NCBI GenBank assembly: GCA_016584305.1
Contig: JACEEZ010019081.1
Span: 213,501 to 277,500, forward strand
DNA: 64,000 nt
Source of the DNA: Chionoecetes opilio
Lineage: Eukaryota > Arthropoda > Malacostraca > Decapoda > Majidae
Direction: 5' to 3'
Every line of letters starts with the position of its first letter. Position 1 is the stretch's first letter. The notes under the pieces were generated by a model. The model was not told where the DNA came from. It was given only the letters and a program-made list of their open reading frames with translations, and ran no database searches. Position numbers and translations under genes: made by a program. This document shows, one piece after another, positions 1 to 12,800 of this stretch.

Positions 1-2318
1 GGACCTTGGTCTTGAGCCAGGAGACTCTCCCAAAGGCTTTGCCTCCTCGTGCAGCGCCTCGAGAGCCATCACCAGGACCTCCAGCGACTCAGCAAAGATT
101 ACTGCATCATCGGCAAAAACAAGATCAGTGATCTTGGTGTTGCCGACGGATGCTCCACAATCACTTTGATCTACAACCTTGTCCAATACCCAGTCCATAC
201 AAGCGTTGAAAAGTGATGGGGCAAGGACGCACCCTTGCCTCACTCCTGTATTCACAGGAAAGAAGCTGGATACACCTGCCCCACACTTCACAGCACTCTC
301 AGTCCCAGAATACAGACCAGTTATCAAACCAAAAGTCCTTGCAGGAATCCCTCGAAGTCGCAGAAGATCCCAGAGTGACTCACGATGCACTGAGTCAAAC
401 GCCTTCTTGAGATCAACATAGGCTGCAAGCATCCCCTGTCGAAACTCACGTCGGCGTTCCACCAGGACACGAAGCGCTAGGATACGGTCCGTTGTTGACT
501 TACCAGGCGTGAACCCAGTCTGCTGAGGTCTCTGATGCTTCACCAGATGACTGCGAATTCGTGTCAGCAATAGATGGGCAAGCACCTTGCCTGGTACGCT
601 GAGCAGTGTAATACCGCGGTAATTGTTGCAGTCCTGACGGTCCCCTTTCCCTTTCCAGATAGGGACGACCAGCCCCCTTTTCCAATCAGGAGGAATGGTA
701 CCTGATAGCCACACGGCAGTCAGGACAGCATGCAACCCGCGGATCATGGCCTCACCCCCAGCTTTGAGGAGCTCCGCACTGATATTACAAACACCAGCTG
801 CCTTTCCACCCTTCAACTTTGCTACAGCCTCTCTGACTTCGTCAAGAGATGGTGCGGTTTCGTCAATGGGAGGATCGGCATCCACTGCCTGTAACCCAGT
901 GGTGTGAAGCTGCTCAGTTGGAGGGTCCACCGTGAACAACTGCCCAAAGTACTCAGCCCAACGAGCCATCTGCCCATCCATGTCCGACACGAGGCGCCCA
1001 TCTGCTGTTCGAATAGCACTCGCGCGAGAAGGAGACTTGGAACGGAGCTTCTTCAGGGCTCGGTAGGCGGGTCGGAGGTCATTAGCGTTCAAATGACCCT
1101 TGACATCCTCAGCGAGACTCCTGACATACCTCTCCTTGTCTCTCCTCAGGAGGGTTCTAGTCCGGCGTGACAGAGCCCTGTGCTGGTCCCGGTTCCCAGC
1201 CAGCCTGGCAGCGCGACTCGTCGATTTTCTCCAGCGTCTCCGTAGAGACAAAACCACGCCTTGACCTCGGGCGCTCCCCAATACACTCCTTGGCAGCCTG
1301 TAGAGTTTCACGTTTGAAGGTATCCCACAGTTCTACAGGATCCCCGAGAGCACCGAGCACATCAAACCGATTTGAGACTGCCACCGCATGCTCATGAGCA
1401 CATGTCAAGTCCTTCAGTTTCTCAAGATGAAACACAGTATGGTTACCTCTTGAGATTCTTCTGGACTTGACATGAAGCTTAAGTGTAGCAACAACAAGTC
1501 TGTGATCTGTTCCAAAGAACTCAGCACTCCGGTAAACCCTGCAGTTCTGGAGAATCCTCCAACGAGTACTAACGAGGATGTGGTCGATCTCCTTAGCTAC
1601 CCCTCCGGCATTACTATACCATGTCCAGCGGTGCAGCTCTGGTCTCTGATACCAAGAACCTGCAATTCTCAACTTTCTGGACCTTGCAAAGTTCAGAAGC
1701 AGAGAACTGTTGGTGTTTCTGGTACCGGAGCCATGGGGACCAGCACACAACTCGTAGCCATCTCTCACAGTGCCAGTAGTAGCATTGAAGTCGCCCAAGA
1801 CAATGAGTGTGTCCCGAGGAGGACACTGGTCTAATACAGAGTCGAGTTTGGCGTAGAACATCTCCTTCTCTTCAGTTTTACGCATCTCGGTAGGAGCGTA
1901 CACTGCAACAAGAGACATGAAACCCAGAGTGTGTTTCATTCTCACCCGCATTATACGCTCATCAACCGGAGTAACCTCAACAACTGACGGCTGCAGTTTG
2001 CTGGAGATGCCTATAGCTACCCCGTACACGGTGACCATTGCTCATGCCGGACCAGTAGTAGGTGTAACCCCCACTGCTAGTCTCGCCACTGCCAGGCCTC
2101 CTCGTCTCAGAGAGTCCCACTATATCCACCCTCAGCCTACTGAGCTCGCCCGATAGGAGAGGTAGTCGATGATCGTCTGAGAGGCTCAGAACGTTCCACG
2201 AGCCCACACGAAGAACCCTCCGCAGGTTGATCCCAGGAGTGATTCGACGGGCAGGCGCCGCCTCTGCACCGCCCCGGCCACCCCCATAAGAAAAAGTTGG
2301 GCTAGGGGGCCCTACCAC
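1..2318 (-). mobile_element. RTE-like LINE fragment (endonuclease plus reverse transcriptase), cut by window edge
   Basis: Read on the minus strand, this is one non-LTR retrotransposon. An endonuclease N-terminus (RVGSWNVLSL, then IVGLSETRRPGSG) starts near 2318. It is followed by the rest of the apurinic-type endonuclease, a linker, and a reverse transcriptase whose FADDA catalytic motif lies at about 101-119. The RT palm also shows PGKVLAHLLLTRI, AAYVDLKKAFDSVHR and NTGVRQGCVLAPSLFNACMD. The RT frame appears open to the window start, so the element continues off the left edge. Two small indels break the endonuclease frame, so this copy is not active as it stands. The RTE-clade assignment is by recognition of sequence style, not by a search. 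Confidence 0.85.
1157..2038 (-). pseudogene. LINE endonuclease domain, frameshifted
   Basis: A 293-residue open frame carries the endonuclease/exonuclease/phosphatase fold: VAVYAPTEMRKTEEKE, LIVLGDFNATTG (catalytic D and N), WTWYSNAGGVAKEIDHIL and FGTDHRLVV (catalytic D and H). Family role: it nicks target DNA to prime reverse transcription. At about 2020-2023 one base is missing, separating it from its N-terminus, which continues upstream in another frame to about 2318. Near 1211 two bases are missing relative to the linker frame, separating it from the reverse transcriptase at 1-1150. The nominal N- and C-termini of this frame are therefore artefacts of the indels. Confidence 0.8.
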
Positions 2319-4210
2319 TTGATTTAGAGTGCGGGACCCCTAAAGACATCTAATATGGCGAGTTACCTTCCTCCCTGCCTTGGCCCGCTGACGTCACCAG
2401 CTACCGTCGGTATAAAAATATATCTAAATATATTTTTATATAGTGATTCAGAACTGAGGAGTGAAGGAAAATTACGCATTTCATTACTCGACATTTATAT
2501 ATTGCTTTACCCCCTCCCACTCAACGTAAACTCTTCGTCAATCATGAGTCAAAAGTTTTAACCCATTTTCCCGCGTTACAATTGCACAGTAAAGGAGTTA
2601 TCTAATGTGGGCGAAACTACTCCACCGAGTGGGCGAACTGACTTTGGGGGCGAAATGACCGGATACTGTTAGGAAGGACACGTCAAGTCTGATACCTCTT
2701 CAGTCTAGGATATTGGCTGGCTGTTAGGTGGATGGTCCTGAGGTGCCCTATGGATCTAATGTAGGAGAGAAAGTAACAAGGAAATAGTATGCCACAGTTA
2801 AAGATACGAAACTGTATCCTGTAACGCCGAGGTTAGAGATACGGCGAGCGTGCCACTTTTCCGCTGTGGCTGGAGATACGGCGGTCGTATTGGTCCATTA
2901 GAGGGTGAGGGGAATATTTAGAACATGACTGTGTCTGGATTCAAGTATTTGTTACCTTTCTACTGTTTCTATATGTCGGAACGAGTGTGAGAGTAACAAT
3001 GAAATGTGGAAACAAAACAAATTCATAGGCTAGGTTAGTTTGAGGGATAAGTTATGTTAGGTCAGATTAGGTTAGTTTAATGGTTTGATGAGGTTATTAT
3101 TTGATGCTTTTACAAATGGAGAGTGTTTTTCCCATCAGAACGTCTAAAATGTGTATTATTAGAAATTTGTCATCACTTTTTCTAATTGAAAAAACAACTT
3201 TTTTGAGCTTTACACTGGAAAAAACTATCTCCATTAGGGAAAGCATCACACATTAAGCGGAAAAAAACTTGTCTGTAAATCTTGCAACAATCATAAACTA
3301 AATCTTCACCGGCAAGGTTCCTGCTGCCTCTCTTCTAAGCCGACAAAAGTTATTTTTTTTCTTGTATGTAAATGAGTAATAGTCATGTGACTAGTATAGG
3401 GTGGCTCATAGTGGTGCATTTTTGACGAAGGAAACCGGCATCACCCAGGAGGAGGAAAATGATGGTCATTGCCATTGGTTTTATAAAGAGAGGGTGAAAT
3501 AAGGTATATAATTACTTATACTAATCAGAAAACTTGTTTAATGTGTGAAAATGTGTATATTCAGCATGCCAGAAAACTGTGGGGGGTCTAATAACATGAG
3601 AATGTGGCATTTCAAAATTTTCCAAAAAATCTATAAAGAATTTGGGAATCATTGAATTTTGACTATTAATCATGATTTAAAAAAAAAAGATAACCTGAAA
3701 ACTATGAGGAAAACTTATTCAACAAATTGCTATAACAAGAACAACCTGAAAACTTTGACAACCTCAACTCTCATATTGTCTGATTTTTAATATGATAAAA
3801 AATATTATTATTATTTTTACTATTGCCATAATCATTAGTTATAATTATCATTACGTATTATTATTAATGTTCTTTTATTTATAATTCGTGTTATATTTTT
3901 GTAAAAATTTGCTATTTCTTGTTTTTAACTTGTAAAATCCTATAATTTAATTTTAGATTGATTCGTCAATTTTTAGTAGAATTTATAACTTGCTTTATAA
4001 AGATTGATCAGTTTTCATAGCCATGTTGTATGTTACGGATGTACAAATTGTTTCTAGTGTTTGAATGCGTGAGGTGCCGTCCCACGTGTATGGAAGAAGG
4101 CCTGAAGTATGGAAAAAACTGTATATTATTGTTGTCATTTCATGTTAGCACACCAGAACAAGGTTTGATCTGTCACATTGTACCACACAGATACCCGAGA
4201 GTGTGTTGCC
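2319..4210. other. gene-free AT-rich stretch upstream of NCAPH2
   Basis: No convincing coding exon was seen. It contains a short A/T palindrome at 2411-2441, a GATACGGC-rich patch at 2810-2900 resembling one near 23890-23935, and a few GGTTAG pentamers at 3035-3080. The NCAPH2 promoter and 5' UTR should lie toward the right end, but no core element could be assigned. Confidence 0.5.
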
Positions 4211-6664
4211 ATGGCTGCCAGACATTCCCAGAGCCACCCGCCGCTCTCCCAGGAGCTGGACGCCCGCTTCTCAGTCTTCCTCAACCCCATCCGTGACCTG
4301 ACCAAAAACTGGGAGGTGGACATTGCCAAAGTGAGTCACATATTGAGTATAAAAAAGTTTAATAATACGTAATAATATTAATAATAATTTTATTCTCACC
4401 CGAAGGCATACAGGAAAAATAATAACAACACAATACAGGGAGGTCCCGAAGATACGAGCAGTTAGGTTCCACCTGACATACTCGTAAAGCGAAATCTTGT
4501 ATAATGAAACACATAACTAATGGTAAAATATAGGTTTGGTTCCAGGACCCCATAATTAAAAAAAAAAAAAAAAAACGTTTTTCAAGCTAAAATAAACTAT
4601 AGCAAACACAACAAACACACAGCGTCTATATTACCCACACTGTACTACCTATTCTGTAGAAAAAGCATTCTGAAAGAGAAAATAGCACACAAAATAACAT
4701 AACTGCACATTAATTAAACATAAAACATGCAAAACACTCACAAGTGGTAATGTTGTGTGGGGAGACAGGAAGCTGGCACGTAGCCAGCTGAGAGTCCCTG
4801 TTTTGTTTCTCCGAGGCTCGAGAGAAAACAAGGGTGACTGTGTTTGCAGGGATGACTGGGTTAGTGTTCTTCCTCCTCCCCTTGATCACTTGGGGAAGAG
4901 GAAAGATCCTCGGTGCTGCCGCGTGATACAATAGACTCGAGAGGGTAGGGTAGGTAAGGGACAAGGGAAGGGTGCGCAGACCTCTTCCACTGCCCACAAA
5001 CTTGTCTCTGCGCATCTGAATCATTGTACATCGTCCAGGGATGTGAATTTTTGTAGGCCACATTGTCGTACCGAGCCACCAGAATTATCATATATTCAGA
5101 TGATTATCGTACAACCTTCGGTAAAATCATATAGTCAGTAAATGACTTTATAATTTTAGTAAATAACTTGTAATTTACTTTAATAAATAACTTGTAATTT
5201 ACTTTAGTAAATAACTTGTAATTTACTTTAGTAAATAACTTGGTAATTTTACTCACCCCAGTTTGAATGTCGTAGCATTGGATTTTCGATCCTGTATATT
5301 GAAAATAGACCCTAATTTACCCATCTCGTAACATCGGATTCTCGTATATTGAATGCTCGTATAACGGGACCTCCCTGTATATAGAGGACATGAGGGAATG
5401 AACTTAAGCACTAAAGCAAATAAAAAGATAATATATACATGTGGGCAATATATACACTGCTGTACATATAATGAGTGTAGAAAAGATGGTATTATTACGG
5501 CTGAGGACGACCCTTGGTGGGGGTCTTTTTGGGTTACCATTATAGGGGGCTTGGTTACTATCAAGTTAAAAGGTTATAATGCAGGGTTAGGTTTAGTTTT
5601 TAAATGCCCTTCACTCCTACGTTTCGCCATATAACACTCCATCCTACGTTTGTGCCACATAAGCAGTGTATAAGAATTCAGCGTAGATTTAAAAAGGAAA
5701 TACGGAAAAACTGGTTCACAAATAGGGTGGTGAATGATTGAGATGGACTCAGTCGTAAGGTAGTTAGTGCGGAGTCAATAGGGAGTTTTAAAAAGAGGCT
5801 AAACAATTTCATGGATGGGGATGAAAGATGGAAGTAGGTAGTATTAAGTAACAGGAACTACCACGTGTAGGTCTCACGGCCTCTTGTAGCTTCCTTATTT
5901 TCTTATGTTCTTATGAGTGTGTGTTGTCATTGTGTGTGTTTGCCCGTCACCCAGTACCTGGAGGAGTACCTGGAGGAGCTGGCAGGACTCAGGTTGTCTT
6001 TCGATGGAGGAGTGACGTCGATGAACTTCGCCGAGGCAGCCATGTTGATCCAGGGCTCCGTCACCATCTACAGCAAGAAGGTGGGTGGTCAGGAGTGTGG
6101 GTGCGAGGCTAGTGAAGAGCTGACAGGATATATCTACACTGTGTAGGATGCTCTCTCTCTCTCAACAAAAACAATTTGCTTCTGCTGGGTACCGAGTCAC
6201 GTGGGTATCTCGGGCAACGAACGCGTTGATTCTTTGGCGCGCTCGGCCACTATGTCCCATTGCCCCAGTTTCTCAAACTTGCCAGCCTCCGACTACTACC
6301 CTTCCTTTAAATCTTTCCTATTCGACTGCTGGCAATCCTCCTGGACCACTTTCTCTGCCAATAAACTTCGCCTGATCAAACCCTCTATATCTCCATGGTC
6401 AAATCCTTACCACTCTAATAGACGTTGGGAGACTGCTCTCGCACGCTTACGCATAGGCCATACCAACCTCACACACCCCACGGGGGGGGGGCTATCTGGA
6501 GAGTCTGTGTTTGGTGAGCCAAAGGCCCACCAAACACAGGTGGTGGGCTGAAGGCCCACCAATAGCCCTCCGCAGGAGCTAGCATAAAAGTCCGCCCGGA
6601 GGGCGGCTTTGCGGCTAGTGCATAATAAACTAAAGTGACGGTGAGGCGAGACGAACAATGAAGG

Positions 6665-6705
<41 letters not shown>

Positions 6706-6712
6706 GCTCTCG

Positions 6713-6801
<89 letters not shown>

Positions 6802-9800
6802 GTACAAGTCAGGTCAAAAATCTGTAGGCAACATATACTTATTTGTTATCTTATTTATTAAATGATTCCAAAACTTTGCAGGTAGACTTCTTGTGGCAGA
6901 TGGTGCTGAAGACCCTTGACTTGCTATCCAGCCGGCGCGCCCTCGAAAGCAGCGCCGGTGGGTTGGAGGTGGGCGGAGGAGGGGGAGGGGGAGGACGCAA
7001 GAACCGCACGGAACTTAACATCTCCTTCTCCTGCGTGGACAGCATTCAGGTCTCCCACAACATTGTGCTGCAGGAAGATGACGGCGACGACCATGACCAG
7101 AGGCGGAAGAGTGTTAAGTATGTTGTTTATGTAGTGTTATGTATGTTGTTTTATTAAGTATATGCATCAGCATATTCACACTCCTCACCTCACGGCTAGT
7201 GCTAAGTGTTGACAGTGACGGAATTAGTGAAGTCAGGTCCCTGGAATACCTACTGATCCGTAAATGACTAGTAGTTATAGTTATAGCAGTTGGAAGAGTG
7301 TACCTCGTTAAAAAGATTAGAGTATAGTGAAGTAAGGTCCCTGGAATATTGATCCTTCTATTACTAGTAGTCACAGTTATAGCAGGTAGGGGTGTACTAG
7401 GCTGTGTTGAGAGCCAGCGTGAATAAATGTGTGGCAGTGTGCTAAATGTGTGCATTGAAAGTACTTCAAACCATGCATATATTCATCTGTTTGAAGGAAG
7501 TTCTTGGGAGTTGAAAGGTAAACATGATGTAAACATGTCTCATAACAACAACCCTTTTTTTAATTTTCTCTATAATTTTCCCCTTTTTTCCAGACCTTCA
7601 TATGAAACAGCTCTCTATCTTTCTTTCCAGGTTCTTGCCTTCCACACCTCTCAACCTGATAGAAAAAGAAGTAGAAAGTCCCAGAATCGCATTTCCCTCC
7701 GAGTGAGAAACAACGAAGTGCTGGGCGCCAAGGATGACTTCCGGCTGACCCGCTCCTTCCTGACGCCTGAGGGAGTGCTTCACCTGGAGGTGCCTGGGGA
7801 GATGCTGGGCGCTGCTCTGGCCCTGGGCTTACAGGTACACAACCATCACCATCCTGTCACACACCTCATACATACATCACACACCACACACTCTTTTTTA
7901 TTTATTTATTTATTCAAACTGTTAGTACATTGGTAGTAGTAGTAGAGGTAAAGCTCTAGGTTTTGATACGAGCTATCTATAGCTACATATAATATAATAC
8001 ATACATTTTATATTTAATAATCTAACATTTTAAGTTAGATTTTAACAGAAAATTATTCTAACATTTTAATTGAAGACCCAGTTCAATAATAAGTTGATTT
8101 GCTTACAGTTCGAGGCAGCAAGTGGTACAAGCAACATTCCAGAGATACAGATCAGCCCTCTCCCAGAACAAGGTATTCATGATTCTTGTTAATGTTTGCA
8201 ACCTTTCTTCATACCTCATGGCACATCAACTGCCTGATCAGTCTTGTCCCCCTTTTAATTTCAACTCAATATTTCTAGTTCACACTTGGGTAAGTTTCAT
8301 CAGTTTTAAGCTGTTATGAAAAATAATATCTGCAAGTTCCAGAGTTCCCACAGGAGAAGTCCCAACTGTGTGGCCTGTTTCATGTTGATTACCACCAATA
8401 TGACGTGCAAAGAATATGTGAATACTAATATGCACTCTAGATATTCTATGTCTCAAGAATGTTTTGTGGTTACAGGTTGAAGTTCCCAAACTCGGCAACC
8501 TCGGGACCAGCGCCGAGCCGAGTAATGGAATTTTCCGACTTTTAGAACGTAGATATATTAAGGGGAAAAAAAGGTCAATTTTCTTAGAAATAGTTAACAC
8601 ATTGTTCTTCCATTTCTTTTCACTTCCACCAGTAGGTGTTCCTGGACGTTTGGGAGCCATAATACCAATAACAGACCTGTAGAAGTACACAAAATAACAG
8701 TGTACACAACTCTACAGTCACAACACCACTGAACAATAACAACAAACAAATCGGCGGCCTAGTGTGGTGGCACCTAGCGGCCGACCCGGCAACTACGCGC
8801 CGGGTATTGGGTGTTCTGCCGTGTTTTGGAAAATCCGGAACCATAGCCGAGTTTTGGGTGTTGCCGAGTCTTGGGATGCCGAGTTTGGGAACTTCAACCT
8901 GTACTAGGACTCAGTACATGCGTTGTGCCTCCAGTGTAGGCGACAAGCAGCACTGTGTTGTATGTATGCATGTATTGTATTTGCTATATACTTTCTTCTT
9001 TGAAACAGTGGACCAACCGCCCTCAGAAGAGAACCTTCCATCCTCTGAAGACGACCCTCCAACCGCAGCAGAGGACCCTCCAACCGCAGCAGAGGACCCT
9101 CCAACCGCAGCAGAGGACCCTCCACCCGAGGATGACCCTTTACCTCCCACCGAGGACCATCCACCTGAGGACGACCCCCCTTCACCAGGAGAACATCCAC
9201 CATCAGAAGAGGACCATCCATCTCCAGGAGAAGACCCTCCGCCTCACACGGATATTTCTGATCCTAATCACAATAACAATAATGAAGTCGTGGGTAAACA
9301 AAGGTGAGAATAAAAACTGTGCAACATTGATGTAACCTGAATCATTTTTAAATTATCAATTCAGAGCAACGCTTACATATAAAATTAAAGCAAATCTTTT
9401 TCAGCGTTATTGCAGGACAGTTTGGTGTCATAAAAAAGTTGTTTTACCACTCGTGTATCTAACTAGACCTCTCTCTTGGGCCAGGGCTCATGGCACTCCT
9501 TGCAACAGCTATCACAATGCTACCAGACAGGGACTTCTTTGCTTTGTTGCTAACTTTTCAGTTTTGTGTCACACTCATAAGGGTTCTTTTCATGTGTGCC
9601 TCTGTCTCACATCATCATCCATTCATCATCTTTGTTCATTACACTCTCCATACATTTGAATGTTCTCACACTCCGTTTTTTGGTCATTTAATCTAATTTT
9701 TTATTCAGTGTTTGAGTTTCAGACATAAATGCTGTAGTTTACTATTGTTGCATTCCCCCACAATCTTTGTTTCTCACACGCTTCAATATATTCACCTATC

Positions 9801-12800
9801 TGTTGAGCCACCACACATCCATGCACAGTGAGGCTGTCATCTGGAAACAGGCATAGGCATCCCTCAGACCCTTCCCCTCTCATCAGTGGCTGTCTCAGGT
9901 TCTTTGCTCTGCCCCATGCATATATCGTACCAAAAATTTTAAGTTCCTTGGAGTGGTTGAAAGAGGTACGTTCAGCACTCTGAGGTGGTTTGGTCGTATA
10001 GAAAGGATGGCGGAAAGTGAGGTGACTAAGAGAGTATGTATAAGTGTAGTGGTTGTGGTGGGTAATAGAAGACAACCCCTTGTGAAATGGGAGGACAGGG
10101 TGCTGGACTATGTGAGAGAAGAATGAGAGGGTTATAGCATGAAGGGACAGGAATAAGGAGACTCGTCTGTGGCGGCCATCTCCGTGGGGGAGTTCCTTTA
10201 ACAATGGGCGTCAGAGATAGATAGGTAGATGGATGTTTTCTTTCCTCCACTCTCCACATAATTCAATACTCAAACACACCACTTTCGCTTATGGCTAAGT
10301 ATGAAGATTGCACCAATAACACAACAACATGATGAACTGTGCCATTCCTCCCAAAGGTACGGCCTCAGGAAAAGAAACAAAGATGACAGAGAGGTGCTGG
10401 CCACACTCAAGCTGACAGACAAGCTGAAGCCTTTTGACCCCAACGCCGACTGTCCTCCTAAAAGGCCGCCCAGGGCAGGCCGCCTCCGTGTGCCCACTCC
10501 ATGCCCCTGCCACCTCCAAGCTGAGGTAAAGAAGGTCTTATGTTATCTGACATTTACTTGTATGTATGTATCTGAGTAAATTTGGAGAACTATTTGTCTC
10601 AAGTTCCAGTAAGATGTATAACAGGGGGATTTTTCTTTATGCTATGATCAAAATTAATGCACATATAATAGATTGCATTCCTCTGTACACTTTTCATTGC
10701 TCTAACCTTGAGTAATTCATAAGCTAGTTGTTGTGGGGCTTATTAAATATTGTGTTTCTGCCTTACAAAATATTTCCATGAAAACATAAAATAATTTTTT
10801 TACAGGAACTTCCTCGTGTAGGTCTCACGGCCTCTTGTAGCTTCCTTATTTTCTTATGTTCTTATTTCATTAAATGGCTAGTGGGTGGGAGAACATGGGT
10901 CACATATATGTTTTCTTAGGAATTTACTAACTTTCTATTCTAAATCAATTTCTCAGAGTAAGAAAAAGAAGAATCAGAAAAACAAGAGTCTGTCCTCCAA
11001 GAACTGCATTCCCCTGGAGGAGTTCATCACCAGGGAGCTCAAGGCCGTGATCATCAAGAAGTCAAAGAGAGACAGAGGCAAAAAGGTGAGCAGGGGAAGG
11101 CTAGTAACTCGATCATTGTATTGATATTGTAGTTGTTTTTACCATGCTAACATACCATTACTCAGACGGCCATTAGGCAATTGTATGGGATGGAGTTGGT
11201 AAGTCAATTTATTTTTCATATGGAAATATAAGTTTTAACCCCTTCACCCCCAGATCTTTTTCTTGGATACATAAAATCGCCTGTATAATCGCCTGTATAT
11301 ATAATTCTTCTTCTTTCTGTTTAACGTCAGATTTTCTCATATCTTATAAGGTTAGATGGCCGACGATATGCTTCCAACTATCTCTATCCATTGCCTCTAC
11401 TTCTTCAATTATATACATATCACCTAGCAAATAAAATTAATGTGATATATTGGGGACACAGCGCAGGTGACATCTGGGAGCTTCCTCAGCAACATGGAGT
11501 GGCCAGAGCATAGCACATAAAATTACGAAAAGTAGCTTCATAAACCAAATTAGCTAGTGGACAAGGATACTAAACAGGTCATATCTATAAAATGTTGCTC
11601 ATACTCATTAAAATCGTCTAATGGTCGCCAAATTGCAATACAAATTTTGTTCTGGGCCTCAAGGGATTAGTATCGGCATCCATGACCCCAAGACTCCTCC
11701 ACTGCCAGGCTACCTGCTAGTCTCACTGTGCTATGCTCTGGCCACTCCATGTTGCTGAGGAAGCTCCCAGATGTCACCTGCGCTGTGTCCCCAATATATC
11801 ACATCGATTTTATTTGCTAGGTGATATGTATATAATTGAAGAAGTAGAGGCAATGGATAGAGATAGTTGGAAGCACATCGTCGGCCATCTAACCTTATAA
11901 GATATGAGAAAATCTGACGTTAAACAGAAAGAAGAAGAATTATATATAATTGGTGCATGAATGGACCAAGACCTTTTGTTCATGTGTTTTGATGTCTTAG
12001 GTGCCTCCTGAGATCATAGAAAATGCTGCTGAGGAGGAAGCCAACAGGATCAATGAGATGAAGCTGAAGATGGTGAAGTGTCTGAGTGAGCAGGTGTCGC
12101 AGGAGGATGCCGTGCAGGCCGCCGAGGAGGCCGGGCAGGAGGCCAGGGTCGCACCCGTACTGGAGGAGGAAGAGAATGACCACCTGGCTGATGACGCTCC
12201 TGTTGACTTGGGTGAGTGTGAGTGCAGGGCAATGGTTATCCTGTGTTTCTTTACTTCAAAATATCCCTCACGTGGTGTAGTAGTCAGTGTTTTTTGTCTT
12301 TGTCAAAAAAATTCAAATAGTTAGTTATTGTTAATGTGTTTATATTGTGCACAGACTATGTTTACCTGATAATATGGTTAACTATGATGAAATACAGCTG
12401 AAATTTAGAAGAAGTGTAGTATTCCCTTCTGGCATAAAATATCAGTCAGTAAGCAGCAAGGGGTCAGGATTTTTCACCTCGTTAAAAAAGAGAGTATAGT
12501 TATTGTTATGGGTTTATTTTGTGCACAGACCTGGACAGCCCTGAGTTTGACCTGCCTGAGGCGCACCACGAGCAGTTCCCTGAGAGTGCCGCGGCGCGCT
12601 TCAACGACTCGGTGGTCAGCGAGGAGCCGGCCTCCGAGTACGAGGCGCTGGTGTTAAAGTGGGTGGCCGACTATGTCAACAGTGCCCAGGTGGGTGTGAT
12701 GCCAAGGCTTGCCATTGTAATGATGCAGGACAGTTTATTTTCAGTATTTTCACCAGTTGATTCATTCTTTTGCTTTATAGAATCTGTGACTTAGTTCCCC

